This document shows, one piece after another, positions 22,401-33,770 of a DNA stretch of 64,000 nt. The position numbers were made by a program, and so were the translations under genes. The notes beneath the pieces are model-generated. The model was not told where the DNA came from. It saw only the letters and a program-made list of their open reading frames with translations, and made no database searches. Source of the DNA: Ctenosaura bakeri (taxonomy: Eukaryota; Chordata; Lepidosauria; Squamata; Iguanidae); the NCBI GenBank assembly GCA_948474755.1, contig CAOLHI010001316.1, positions 62,001 through 126,000 on the forward strand, read 5' to 3'. The first letter of the stretch is position 1, and the number at the start of each line of letters is the position of its first letter.

Positions 22401-23604
22401 AGACACTCCCCCCATATTGTCCATGTTGCGGATTTTAAACCATTGATAATTGATATAGAGCTTGTATGGTTGCATCTCTTGTTATAATCTGTAGACTTTC
22501 TCCTTCTAGAGAGAGTTACTACTCTTTGTTTCTCACCTCCAGATGTGCTTTTATTGTGTTTTTTTTAAAAATTATTGTCAAAGAAGGGAAGAGGTGCTTG
22601 TTATCTTTTGTGCTGAGGTGCCAGAATAGTATGACTGGCTTGAGTGGTTAGCAGGCATCACTTGCTTCTTTGTTTCAGGCACCAAAATATTTTGAGATGG
22701 CCCTGCTTAGGGAAACAAGCAGGCAGGCAAATGCTTTGCAAGCTGGAGGCATCCTTTTACCATTGCCTTGTGGGAGACCAGTGTCTCCCATAGTATATAG
22801 GCTGCGGAGGGAGTATTTGTAACATGCCATGGTCCAAAGTTGTGGAGGTTATAAAATTTCAGGAAATGTCGTGCTGGCTATAAAGTGCTATCCTATTGCA
22901 AAACTCCAGGATTTGTTTTCCAGGTTGGCTGACAGTCAATGATTTTTATCAGGCCTATCAAAAAAGGAGCTGTGGAGTCCTCCTCCTGGACTTGACCATT
23001 AACACTAAGATAGGGCTGTATCAACAGAACCTCTTACCTTATTGCAAGGATGGGAAATTTCTTGGCAGCAAGGGAGCCTCATCTGCCTTGCATCTCCCCT
23101 CACTTTTCACTCCATCTCAGATTTGCTTTTAACCTCCTCTTGAAATATTGCAAATAACATCCTGAAGCCTCTATTGGTTGCAACTTGCCATAAATGGGCC
23201 CCTGTTGGCTTTGAACAAGACTGGATCCTCAAAATGGCAAAAATAGCCAGTATCACCTCCAGTAAGTTAGAGCCATTGTCCATTGGGGGAATTAAGGTGT
23301 GAGGGTTGCCAAAACATCCTTGGAAATAATGCAGAGGTGAATTATTTGCCATGGCACAACAGATGTATTCAGCTGACACTAGCAGACACAGAGTTGTGCA
23401 TACATCAGTGATGTGTGTTGTGGTTGTGCACTGTAGTTGCACATAACAACTGTGCATAGCACAACAGCACCCAGTCTTTGACATATGTTATACAATGTTG
23501 CTATTCTGAACAATGGTTGTGCAATGTGTAGCATATCTTTGCATGGGGATATTTAGGCTGCAATAATAGTAGCCTAGGAGTGTATGAGAGAGTGTACTTG
23601 CCTG
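22401..23604. other. Unassigned sequence
   Basis: Contains a 'gtgcatacatcag..gttgtgcactg'-rich patch at about 23390-23530 that may be a degraded U2 repeat. No gene was seen. Confidence 0.4.
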
Positions 23605-23720
23605 TTGACTTACTTGCTTGTTGACTTCTGGTGACCCCATGAATTTCCTACGGTTTTCTTAGGCAAGGAATACTCACAGGTGGTTTGCCATGGCCTTTCT
23701 TTGAAATATAGTAGTCCAGA
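23605..23720 (-). repeat. SINE-like fragment
   Basis: 'ttgacttctggtgaccccat' with 'tttcctacggttttcttagg' and 'ggtttgccatggcc' resembles a tRNA-type SINE variant distinct from the common family. Its plus-strand relative is at 14541. Confidence 0.55.
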
Positions 23721-24208
23721 AAAGGTAACCTTGGATCATTGGTCAGTGGCTGCAAGAATTACCAGATATCATCCCAGTGAGTAGGAAAAAATTGGCAATA
23801 CGTTTGAGGAATTTGGAAGCAGCTTCCTGGGAGCTGCAATGCTAAAGGTGAACAGGCAACATATTTGTTTAAAATATCAAGAGAAAGTTAAATAAGATAA
23901 GGCCATGTGATGCGCTGGCAGGGGATCTCTTGCCAGCAGGAAAAAGACACCCACCCCCTGCAAACTTTTCAGAATTACATTCAGTTTTGGAGGTTCATCC
24001 CAGGACAGTTTGTACTGTGAGGAAACCACTACCTGACATTGAACAAACAATTGAAAGCCACTAGAATAGTTGGCCACTGCTCAGAGAAGTTACTTCTTTG
24101 GATTACAGTTCCTAAAACTCTTCACCTAATATGGACATGAAATCTGGGAACTCTAGTCAAAAATTTACTCCCCCCAAATCTTGAGGCACTGTAATATATT
24201 GAAGGGAC

Positions 24209-25110
24209 TCATAGAATCACAGAATCATAGAGTTGGAAGTAGACATAATCCCAGTGTCTGATACAAAAAACAGGATTTTCTATTTGTTTACAAGGGTTTG
24301 GATTATGATGTGTATGGCCAACCTAATTCATGAGGTAAGATTTTGGGGAGGAATGGAATGCCATGACAAGGAGTGCAACTCCTTGCTCCGTGCAGAATCT
24401 CCAGCTAAGACATCCCCAGCAGGCAGCTTTCCAGCCTCTTTTTGAAGTTGTTCAGAGAAGACGATCTCACAACATCTCTAGACAATTGGTTCCATTGCTG
24501 AATTACTCTTATGGCCAAGAAGTTCCTTCTAAAGTTCAAATGAAATCTACCCATATATCACTATAACTGCAAACCATTTGACCTGGTCCTACGCCCTGGG
24601 CCGTCAGAACAGGCCTGCCTCCTCTTATCTGTGACAGCCCTTGAGGTAAAGAATGCAATCATGTCACCCCTCAGTCTTCTCTTCAACAAGTTGAACAAGC
24701 CTAGTTCTTTCAACCTTTTCTCATTTGCTTTGTTCTCTACACCTCCTATCATCCTTGTTGCCCTTCTCTAAATCTGATCCAGCTTGCTTATATCCTTCTT
24801 AAAATGAGTCATCCAGAACTGAACACCAGATGAGTGAATACTCAGATGAGACCTGACTAGCACAGAATGTAGGGTGACTATTAGTTTCCTCTGCTTGAAA
24901 CTATGCTTTTATTAATCCAGGCTAAAACAATATTCACTTTCTTTACTGCAGCACCACACTGCTGGATCATGTTCAACTTAAGAACAACAAGAATCCCATG
25001 GTTCTTTTTGCAAGTCGTAATGTTCAGCCATATATCTCCAATCATATACCTGTGTATTTTGTTTTTGTGGCCTAAATATAGAATTTTGCAGATTCAATTG
25101 TTAGTCCAAT
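24209..25110 (-). mobile_element. CR1 LINE 3' region, minus strand, interrupted
   Basis: It starts with the inverted 3' octamer end ('tcatagaatcacagaatcat', 'agagttggaag'). It continues after an interruption at 24237-24370 with 'gagtgcaactccttgctcc', 'catgtcacccctcagtctt', and on to 'tggatcatgttcaactta' and 'gtgtattttgtttttgtggc', which on the minus strand is degraded CR1 RT protein. Multiple stops and frameshifts mark it as old. Confidence 0.85.
24237..24370. repeat. 134-bp direct repeat, copy 2, inside CR1
   Basis: Copy of 22267-22400 with 133 of 134 bases identical. It sits just inside the 3' end of a minus-strand CR1, replacing or splitting the region that normally follows 'gagttggaag'. 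The host CR1 is clearly more diverged than the two repeat copies are from each other, so the duplication is recent. Confidence 0.95.
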
Positions 25111-26904
25111 TGGCTACTATATATTGAATGGAGACGAGACTATCTTGCTGCAAGCAGCAAAATGTGTTGGGCTGGAAGTTTTCAGGGCTTAATTTTTTGA
25201 AGCCTTTCATATGGCATGCAAATACAGATGAACTCTCCCATCAGCCTGTCAAAAGACTAGCATCACCAGTCAGCATATATCATAACCTGTGTATTTTCTT
25301 TAGAATGTGTATTTGTCAGTCAAAGATGTTGCAGATATTTATTTGGAAGAGAAATTTCCCCTTCCCTCTCTGGTAGGAAGGCATATCCTTTCTAAGATGA
25401 CACTTGCACCAATATCATCTAAAATAATACTTCCCAAGCTATTTGTTGCTGAGGACTACCAGTTATTTTTCTTCCAATGCTTCAGGAATTGGTACAATAT
25501 TTGTGCCCATCAACTACACTTCTTTCTTTCTTTCCTGGAAATTCACCAGTAACTGGCAGCTAGTAGTTCAGGGATTAGCATCAGTCCATAGACCTCCACT
25601 TTGAGTCGCATGGATCTAAAGTGACATAATCTGAAACACAGGTGAAGAACTCCAGATGTTTTGGGCCTGTAATTCATCAGTCCAAGAAACCAGCATAGCC
25701 CATGGTAAGGATCTATAGAAGCTGCAGTCCAAAAACACCTAAAGGCAAAGAAGACATTCTTGTTCCGTTCCTATACAGATGTAATTAACTGATTGATTAA
25801 AACTCATAAGAGCATTCAACTGAGGTTTCTTTAATTATTGGGTGAGAGCTGTATTAGTTGGACTAGTACTCCCAAAATAATCCAATTAAGAGGCCTGGAA
25901 GGAGAACCAGAGGGGACAGGTATAATTGGTTTTACTCTCATTGCATTAAAAAAAATTAAATATGCTTTAAAGATTAAAGGTTTCTTTAGGTTCATGATAG
26001 ATAAACTGTATAGACAGTTATCATCACTTTCTCATGAAAATAAACAAATGTCTGTTGAAGGCATTGAAACAACAACATTCAGATTCTGCCTATTTCTTCA
26101 AGGCATTTGGAGGAATTCTCTGGCTTAAGCACCTTTGTGAGGACTGATGTGTTGTTATCCTGGAAACAGACTGAAGCTGGGAGTATCCTCCAAAATGTAA
26201 GTTCACTTGACTTTAAGCCACTTCTGCTATAATCTGTTCAAGAGCATCAGAAGTGCCATGGTGGATCAGGAGAAAGCTTGTTTATAAAGTGACAATCCCA
26301 TTTTTGCTGGGATGCCTGCAAGCAGGATATGAGTGCAACTGCATGCTCCATCTTGCATTTCCTAGCAACTGTGAAACAGAGCTCCATAACTTCTGTTTCT
26401 GGGTATGTATCCATCATGATTAGTAGCCACAACAGCCCTATCCTCTATAAATTTGTTTAATCCCTCTTTAAAAACGTCAGAGTTGGCAACCATCACTACA
26501 TATTGTGGTGATGATTGCTACCCACTAATTCAACACTACATAAAGAAGTACAGTGGGCCCTCAGTATCCACTAAGGTTTGGTTCCAGGATCCCACAGATA
26601 CAAAAAGTCCCTGCTACAGGCAACACAGAAGACCATGTTACTGTGTCAAAGGCTGTAGATAAACCCAGCCCTTATATAGCTGGCTCCTGCTGCCCCGCAT
26701 CTGAGTAACCAACTGGGCCTGAAGTACTGGGCAGGATTGTGCAAAGACTATAGTCAAGGCCAATATCCTCATGGGCAGAATCCCACAAAGACTCAGTCAA
26801 GGACCCAAACGCTTACACGTACAAAGGGAAATACACAACTGTAATCAAAGCCTGAAGCCTATGGCAAAAAGGTCAGTTACTATAAATGACATACTGAAAT
26901 CAAT
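25111..26904. other. Mostly unassigned sequence
   Basis: A short palindromic repeat remnant lies at about 25640-25755. The remainder shows no gene or recognised repeat. Confidence 0.4.
25640..25755. repeat. Palindromic 'ccagatgttttgg' repeat remnant
   Basis: 'ccagatgttttgggcctgta' and later 'gcagtccaaaaacacct' are the inverted arms of a short element common in squamates. Similar pieces lie at about 29853-29930 and 52250-52350. Superfamily uncertain, possibly hAT. Confidence 0.5.
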
Positions 26905-27110
26905 ATTTATTTATTTATATTTCACTTATGCCACCTTTCCCTTGGAGTGAGACCGAAGGTTGCTCACAAAACAAATCAATTAAAACTTGGCAACACGATT
27001 TTAAAAACAATTAAAATCAACAATTAAAATCCAAACAAGTTTAAAAACAATTAAATCATAACATTTAAAATAGTATTAAAATATTTAAAATGTGTCCAAA
27101 AGTTTAAAAC
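26905..27110 (-). mobile_element. L2-type LINE 3' UTR, minus strand
   Basis: 'tatttatttatatttcactt' with 'gccacctttccc' and a run of 'acaattaaaa' blocks is the inverted L2 3' end of reptiles. It abuts the L1 fragment. Confidence 0.7.
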
Positions 27111-27111
27111 A

Positions 27112-28690
27112 CACACACTCAAAGAATATGGAAGGATATTAGAAGGGACATGCAAAAATGGACTAAATTAAACGTATTGTTTTTAGGAAGAATTAATGCT
27201 TTTAAAATGTCTCTACTACCTAAACTTACGTTTCTTTTCCAAAATCTACCAATAATTGGAAATGGGAAAGTGTTTAAAGAATGGGAAAATGAGCTCCAAA
27301 AATTTATTTGGTTAGGCAAAAAACCAAGAATAAGATTTAAAGTATTACAGAATGCAAAAGACTGAGGAGGGTTGGAAGTGCCATCCTTGAAGATATATTA
27401 TTATGCAAGTTGTTTAGATTGGATTAAAGACTGGATTATATTAGAGAAATCTACTTTAAAAGATCTGGAAGAAACTGATAACAAATTTGGATGGCATGGT
27501 TACTTATGCTATAATAAAATAGTGGTGAACAAAGATTTTAATAATCATTGCATCTGGAAAACTTAATAAAAGATCTGGCTCCAAATAAAACAGAAATATT
27601 ATATAAAACTCTCAATTTGGACATCCCCTCAAGAAGCTTATAAGATTGCACCGATGAAGCAAGGAAAGCTTTTGACTTATCAAGATATAATAAAATGGGA
27701 AAGAGATAATCCAAAAATGAAGTCAATGGAAGAGTTAAAAGCTGAAGGTCATGAGCTAAACTGGTTCCCCTTGGCACCAGTTGAAAGAAAGGTACAAAAT
27801 GGACCAAAAATTATATGGTTTTGAAAGACAAGAAAATGAACTAGATCTGCTGTTGAAAGAACATCAAAAGAAGAGAATCTCGAAGCTTTACAAATTATTA
27901 TTAAAAAGGGATTTTGAATCTGAGTCAATAAAAGAGTCAGTGATTGAGTGGGCCCAAAATATAGGTCATCCAATCAAGTTAGAGGCATGGGAAAAAGTAT
28001 GGAAAATGGACATAAAATTAATTCCAAATTTAAATTTAAGAGAAAATTATTATAAAATGTTACATAGGCAGTATATAACTCCAGAAAGACTTCAAAAAAT
28101 AACCAAAAATGGAGATGCGAAGTGCTGGAAATGTGGGGAAAAGGTGGACACTTTTTTCATATTCAGTGGACTTGTTCTAAGGCTAAGAAATTTTGGAAGG
28201 GAATTCATGATGAAATTCAAAAAATTTCCAAAGTTAATTTTGAAATGGTACCAGAATTTTATTTATTGAATGTATTAGACCAGAACTGGGAGATTAGAAA
28301 ACAACAGAATATATTATTGTATTTGATCACAGCAGCACAGCTGACATATGCACAACATTGGAAAGATAAAACAGATATTCAATTAAATGAATGGAAAATA
28401 AAAATGTTAGATATGGCAGAGACTGAAAAATTAGCCAACTCCCTTAAGAACAAAACGGTTCAAAATTTTGAAAGAGAATGGAAAAGGGTAATGCTTTGGC
28501 TAAATCTGTAAATGTCTGTGGATTGAGTATATTGACATTTGACAAGATATGTATAAAGGGAAGATAGATTCAACTGGAAACCTTTGATATATAGAAGGGG
28601 GGAATAGAAGAATTATAATATTGATATACATATTTGTGTCAATATATGCTTTTATGTTCTTTGAATATAATAAAAATTATATAAAACAAA
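27112..28690 (+). mobile_element. L1 LINE, 3' part of ORF2 plus 3' UTR
   Basis: Broken frames encode the C-terminal half of L1 ORF2: RRDMQKWTKLNVLFLGRINAF, LPKLTFLFQNLPI, ENELQKFIWLGKKPRIRFK (27150-27365), then GGLEVPSLKIYYYASCLDW (27372-27566), and 27781-28269. The cysteine/histidine motif at the ORF2 C terminus begins with CWKC near 28123-28134. It is split by a frameshift, its His and last Cys being read in the 28122-28511 frame. The protein ends at 28511. An AT-rich UTR ends in 'aataaaaattatataaaac'. It is 5'-truncated at about 27112. Confidence 0.92.
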
Positions 28691-28691
28691 A

Positions 28692-28728
28692 GCACGCATG
28701 CACGTGCGCGCATGCACGCACACACACA
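28692..28728. repeat. Alternating purine-pyrimidine tract (37 bp)
   Basis: Strict R-Y alternation mixes GC, CA and TG steps, lying directly after the L1 3' end. It is a candidate Z-DNA-forming sequence. Confidence 0.9.
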
Positions 28729-28742
28729 ATAAGATGCCCCTT

Positions 28743-28945
28743 GGACCATAACCGCACTAGACCGTTATAGCGCTATTATTCCACTTTCAACATCCTATGG
28801 AATCCTGGGGTTTGCAGTTTATGGGGGGCATTCAGAATTCTCATCCAGAGAGCTCTTTGGCCTCAGTAAACTACAAACCCCAGAATTCCACAGGATGTTG
28901 AAAGTGGAAAAAACATCACTGTAACAGTCTAGTGAAGAAACGGAC
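28743..28945. mobile_element. Hairpin MITE HP-A, copy 9
   Basis: Full-length palindrome of about 203 bp, with mutated termini (GGACCATAACCGC on the left). No clear target duplication. Confidence 0.85.
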
Positions 28946-28950
28946 AGAGA

Positions 28951-29075
28951 AGACAGATCTTGGAGGCAAGATGAGAAAGATGGGAATGATCCCTATTTAC
29001 TTGGAATCTGATATCCTGCTATCTGAAGGAGTACCTTGTCATGTATGAACCTACTTAGTACTGCATAATCTCCAA
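28951..29075 (+). repeat. Paralogue of 18198-18543 without the Sauria SINE (empty site)
   Basis: The sequence matches both flanks of the SINE at 18255-18468 and runs through the target as 'atttacttggaatctg' at 28995-29010, with a single copy of the target. Copies differ by scattered substitutions and are therefore not recent duplicates. Confidence 0.88.
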
Positions 29076-29082
29076 TCTACAA

Positions 29083-29143
29083 GGATTCCATAGGATGCTG
29101 AAAGTGGAATAATAGCGCTACAACAGTCTAGTGCAGAAATGGC
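29083..29143. mobile_element. Hairpin MITE HP-A, right half only
   Basis: Contains 'ggattccataggatgctgaa' through 'agtgcagaaatggcc', the right arm only. Confidence 0.75.
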
Positions 29144-30585
29144 CTTTGTGAGTGATTTCGTATTAAAAGCCTGCTTAAACAAAAAGGTCCTTGCCTGCTG
29201 GAGGAAGAAGAGCAGACAGGAGGGTCAGCCTAGACTACTGTGGAAGGGAATTTTGGAGGATGTGAGCATCATTGTGAAGGCTCTCTCCTGTGTCCTCACT
29301 AAGCAAGCCTGTGATAATAGTGAGACTCTGAGAGATCTTTCCCTTGTAGATGTTAAGGTCCTGGCAGATTCATATAGAGAGATAATGTTTTTTTCAGATT
29401 GTCTGGACTTAAGCCATACTATATCATATCATATTCATGCAACATATCCCCTCAAGTTTATATTATGAATGTAGTCTTGGGTGTCCAAATCTTTTAAAAT
29501 TTGCAGAAGCAAATCAGAACAAGTTACATTCATGCAAAGTGCCTCATGGACCGAGCAGGCTTTCCTCCAAACTCTTTCAGAGTCTGAGTCTGGCAGCCAG
29601 ACTTTCAACAGGAATTATGTCAGAGATCATTCAGTTATTGCATAATTGTATATGTGTGTTTGTGCATGCACACATGCATGCCTGTGCACATTTAAATGAA
29701 ATATTTAATTTCGGATTCCTGAAGAGCAGAAGCACTCTGCTTACTCCCTTGTGGACACATAGATCACACAGCCAGGTTTCTTTTTTTCCTCCCTGCCCTG
29801 AAATACTTTACCTCCTTTACCTGAAGACTGGAGGCTGTACTGACCTTCACATGTTATTGGTCTGCAACTCCCACCAGCCATAGGCAGCATGGACAATGGT
29901 GAGGGATGATGGGACCATTTGGAGGACTGTCTATTCCCCATTCCTGCTTTAAATTTATAATACTAGGGACTGAACACAACTGCTCACTGCCATTCAGAAT
30001 TCTGCTCTTTTCAACTTTTCTGTGCAATGGTCCCATTATTCATGGAAAAATTTTAATTTTAATTTTAATATGAAAATAGGAGTCATAGCTCAGATATTTT
30101 CACTCTGTTTTCATTTTTATCCTGCTGCAGGCTGAAGATAGAAAATACTTATCATCAACAGCTTTCATGTATCATTCCTATGTGGATTTTGGATTTTGTT
30201 GTATTTTGCTCATGGCAAGTATGGTTACTCCTGAATATGTTACCTGCCTTTTAAAATATTGCACCAGGGAAAACTTTAAGAAGAGGGAGCTAATGGACTG
30301 GAACTTAACTCTCTGAAGTTTTTACAAAGGTAAAACTCTTTCATTAGGACTACAATTGGCAAGTTTTACCTATTCAGCATCCAAGATTTTCCAGTTGTAA
30401 CAGTGCAGCAGCTTCTTGAGAATTTACATAATCTCTGACTAAAAAGGGGGCAGTTAGTTTCACACAGGACAGGAACAACCTGGATCTCAACTGAAGTTAC
30501 TTTTCAGTTGCTAATGGAATTGAAATTTTATTACTTGTCTTTTATTGCCCTAGTCTTTACATGGCCATGAAAGGGAGTGGCCTCT
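29144..30585. other. Mostly unassigned sequence
   Basis: A palindromic repeat remnant lies at about 29853-29930 ('tctgcaactcccaccagcca'). Frames of 109 and 148 codons (29139-29468 and 29437-29883) overlap each other and carry no recognisable motif, so I do not call them genes. Confidence 0.45.
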
Positions 30586-31490
30586 TGTTACTGCAGTTTA
30601 GACCTCCTTGGAGATACCCCTAGATATCGTTTTGATATCAATAATTTGGCTCTCTTCCACCACCCCTCTCCACATGTTTGTGAGGCCTCCAGACAAGCAC
30701 AGAACTAGGCTTGGCCACTAATTGCTGAACATTCCATTCTCCACCCAGGCAGGCCAGAAATAGCCAGATCCTTGCTTTAGGAGACCTCTCTGCAAACACC
30801 CTCATTAGGTATGCACGCTAATTACAAAGGACTCCCTGCCCCAAGCAGGCACCCTGGCAAGCTGAATATTCAACTGCCAAGCACTGAGCATTTGCATACT
30901 GTCTACCTCTTTGTCAATTTGGACTTAATCACGCTAAATTCTGATCTTTCCAAAGCTTTGTCCCCCTCCTAAAATGCATTGTTTCCCCCAAGTATGGCAT
31001 AGCCTGCAGTCACATTTCCCTCTATAAAAACCCCTGATTCCGAGACCATCCTCAGATAGCTCCTGAGTTCCAGACCGCCTTGCTGCCGCTTTGCTTGGCA
31101 AGCTTCCCCTCAGTTCCACGTGCTGAGATACACCGAACCCCAGCATCACTCTCTATCTTCTTTCCGGGCTTCAGGAACAGGTTTCATATCACCCGAATCA
31201 ACTATCCCTCTGAAAATCCCACTATCATACTCAAACCTTTATTTCCTTAGTTATCTGTGTGCGTGTGTTGCTTACATTGTGTGTCTGTATTTAATAAACA
31301 TCATTCAATTATTTCCAACACGGTTTGCTTCTTGACTTGGCCTGACCCCGTAAACATTGGGTTACAAGATCCTGCTGCGTTACCCTGCCTCTCGTAGTGC
31401 CAACCAGTGCTCTTGACTAATTTCCCCATCTTTTGTAATTGTAAGGTTATTTAGGTGTCCCTCCCGGGACCCCCAGCAAACAGGGTAACA
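30586..31490 (+). mobile_element. Solo LTR, copy 1
   Basis: The 905-bp unit begins TGTTAC and ends GTAACA, flanked by a 4-bp duplication CTCT (30582-30585 and 31491-31494). A TATA-like 'ctataaaaacccc' lies at 31021-31033, a polyadenylation signal AATAAA at 31293-31298, and a downstream block 'cttggcctgaccccgta' is shared with the LTR at 60532-61453. No internal retroviral or gag-pol sequence adjoins it, so it is a recombined solo LTR. Gypsy versus endogenous retrovirus origin cannot be settled here. Confidence 0.85.
31022..31028 (+). promoter_or_regulatory. TATA box of solo LTR
   Basis: TATAAAA is set in the central part of the LTR about 265 bp upstream of its AATAAA. The equivalent site in the second LTR is mutated. 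Activity is unknown. Confidence 0.6.
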
Positions 31491-31975
31491 CTCTGCCTGC
31501 ATTGAGATCTTTCTAGACTATCTTAACTGCCAACAGAAGTAACATCTAAGACAAAATGTAGGCCTGTGACTCTAACACCATCACTTCTTTTCTCCTAAAT
31601 ATTTTAACATCTTTGTCTGATGAAGAAAGCCATCTTTGCCTGATTGCTTGCATGATATGTTTTCTGCATTTTGTTTGCCCAGTAAAGGTATCACTCTTTG
31701 GTGGCTCTTGTTGTATTTTGCTACATGGCCAATACATGGCTACCCCTGAATGAGCTTTCATGTTGGTTTGAGAGTGCCATCATTTCTCATAATACAGGCA
31801 TAGATTGACTTTAAGTTTGCAAGATCTACTTTTTTCCCCCTAGACACCCAAGATTTGAAGACCTGGAGTGAGTTTATTTTTCTCCTGCTTTATTGGGTAG
31901 GGCTCAAATCAATGTTTTCAACTGCAAAACAGCGGCTCCTAACCAAATGTCAAGAGGAACACCCTGCCCATTTCC

Positions 31976-32144
31976 ACACTAGCCTGTTCTAGTGCTATGA
32001 TTCCACTTTCAAATCCTATGGAATCCTGGGGTTTGCAGCTTCAGGAGGGGCCAGGCGGCCCCTCCCGAAGCTGCAAACTCCAGGATTCCATAGGATGTTG
32101 AAAGTGGAATCATAGTGCTAGGACAGGCTAGTGTGGAAATGTCT
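31976..32144. mobile_element. Hairpin MITE HP-A, copy 10 (short-arm subfamily)
   Basis: This is a 169-bp, very regular palindrome. The centre 'ggggccaggcggcccc' is itself palindromic. CCT lies on both sides (31973-31975 and 32145-32147). It is the best-conserved hairpin in the window. Confidence 0.9.
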
Positions 32145-32149
32145 CCTGA

Positions 32150-32290
32150 CAGCAGGTGTTCATTTCACAGTGGAACAGACCTTCATTGGAAGTTGGTGGA
32201 TTCTTCACTGGAATTTTCTAAGTACAGGTTGGATTCCTGAACTGCCAAGGACTTGGTACAGATGACCATTGGGGCCCCTTTCAATCTAGG
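32150..32290 (+). mobile_element. CR1 3' fragment, degraded
   Basis: 'cacagtggaacagaccttca', 'ttggaagttggtggattctt' and 'tggggcccctttcaatct' follow the CR1 tail order (QWN..., then 3' UTR). It lies directly beside an HP-A insertion. Confidence 0.6.
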
Positions 32291-32439
32291 ATGGAGGTTG
32301 TGGAATACCGTCCCCATGGATACCAGACTGGTGTTAATGCTGGCTTCATAGTGGCATCAACTTATAACTTGGCTCTTTCTCTAAGAGTTTAGGACTCAGC
32401 ATCCATAGCTTGAACCTCACCCACCAGGTTGTGGGTTTC

Positions 32440-32545
32440 TATTCATTCTTTTATCCTGTTGAATTGTTTTATAATTGTTTAAATGGTTTTATCCCAAGAT
32501 CCCAAGACCTTCAGATATGGGATATGAATACTGAAAAATAGATAG
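32440..32545 (+). repeat. L2-type LINE 3' tail
   Basis: 'ttgttttataattgtttaaa' is followed by a degenerate '..gacctTcagatatgggatat..' and an A-rich end. Confidence 0.5.
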
Positions 32546-32654
32546 ATAATTTACCTACTACACCACTTGAAACATCTACTGAGCTGATTTACATATGCAA
32601 GTAGAAATCCATTTATATCTGCATTATTGTGACAGTTTAGGGATTCTAGTAGCC

Positions 32655-32878
32655 CAATCTGTGATATAGTGGTTTGAGTGTTGGACTAGGATAGTGGAAG
32701 ACCATGGTTCAAATTCCCACTCAACCATGGAAACCTACTGGGTGAGCCTGGGTAAGTCATACTCAGGCTCAGAGGAAGGCAATGGGAAACCTTCTCTAAA
32801 TAAATCATGTCAAGAGACCTGCATGATAGGGTTGCCATAAGATGGAAATGACCTGAAGGCACACAAATATCTGGGGTG
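32655..32878 (+). mobile_element. tRNA-type SINE, plus strand
   Basis: The head 'ctgtgatatagtggtttgag' is followed by a B-box 'ggttcaaattcc' near 32706-32717, then 'aaccatggaaacctactggg' and the tail 'gacctgaaggcacacaa'. Nearly full length. Confidence 0.9.
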
Positions 32879-33508
32879 GAAGAATTGCTATTGCTGCCAT
32901 TGTGAAACAGGTGGGAGGCAGAAATTCTTGTCAAATTACTTCAGATCATCCACTGATCAGTCTGTAGATCTATTTTCTGTCAGACTCTGAGGTTTTGTAT
33001 ACACATTTCTTTTAGCTGACTGTCATCTCTGGTCAAACAGGTTTTGGACACTTGTGAAACAATAGGGTAAAAAGCCTGCAAAACTTGTTTTCCAGTGGTG
33101 AAAGTTTATCAAAAAAGGGCTGAGATTCTTCTTTCCAATGACTTTTAGCTCTCTGACAAAACTATGGTCTCCAAATCAAGAAAAAGGTAACAAAGGTGAC
33201 CTGATGATCCACCTCCAGTACAGTTATATATTTCATTTGGCAGCCCTTTGTCCATCACTTGAAGGTGAACACAATACTTGGTTTCATGGCCAAATAATAC
33301 TAAGATGTCTTTACCATTCCTTTTAGTATCATCAGGCCTTTCTGTGTTTCCAAAAGTTAGTAGGCAGATCTGAAAAGTTACAGTTTTGGACTGTAGCTCT
33401 CAGAATCCCTTGGCAGGGGTTTTGATATTTATAGACTCCTCTCCCACCAAAAATACTTTCAAACCTCAGCCAATATTTAATATACATGGCCAATGGCTTC
33501 CATGTCAG
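32879..33508. other. Unassigned sequence
   Basis: Contains a short 'gttttggactgtagctctca' motif at about 33380-33400, common in squamate repeats. No gene was seen. Confidence 0.4.
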
Positions 33509-33770
33509 TGATACAGTGAATTAGCTCTGGGTTTTATTCCTGACTTTTTAGGAGCTGTTCATGGTGCTGAACCTTGGTTAGGTAGGAGGAATAGGTCTCT
33601 GTGCCTTTACAGTATGGAATAAAACACACAGTTGATTCACCACATCCCCAATGTGGAAGTAACTGCCTGCCCTTCATTTGGTATTTACCACTGTTTCCCC
33701 TTTTCTTCGTTTTGGTCTCCCCACTCCTTTGTCTTGTATTTCCACGAAGTAATGTTGCCTGCACTTGCTT
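33509..33770 (+). repeat. Unclassified repeat U3, copy 1
   Basis: 'cagtgaattagctctgggtt', 'aggagctgttcatggtgctg', 'gtggaagtaactgcctgccc' and 'cttgtatttcca' occur in the same order at 45206-45450. The family is not recognised. Confidence 0.55.

Noticed and set aside
29139..29883. Two overlapping frames of 109 and 148 codons
   Set aside because: Different frames over the same DNA, no motif, no splice context and no codon bias visible; chance frames.
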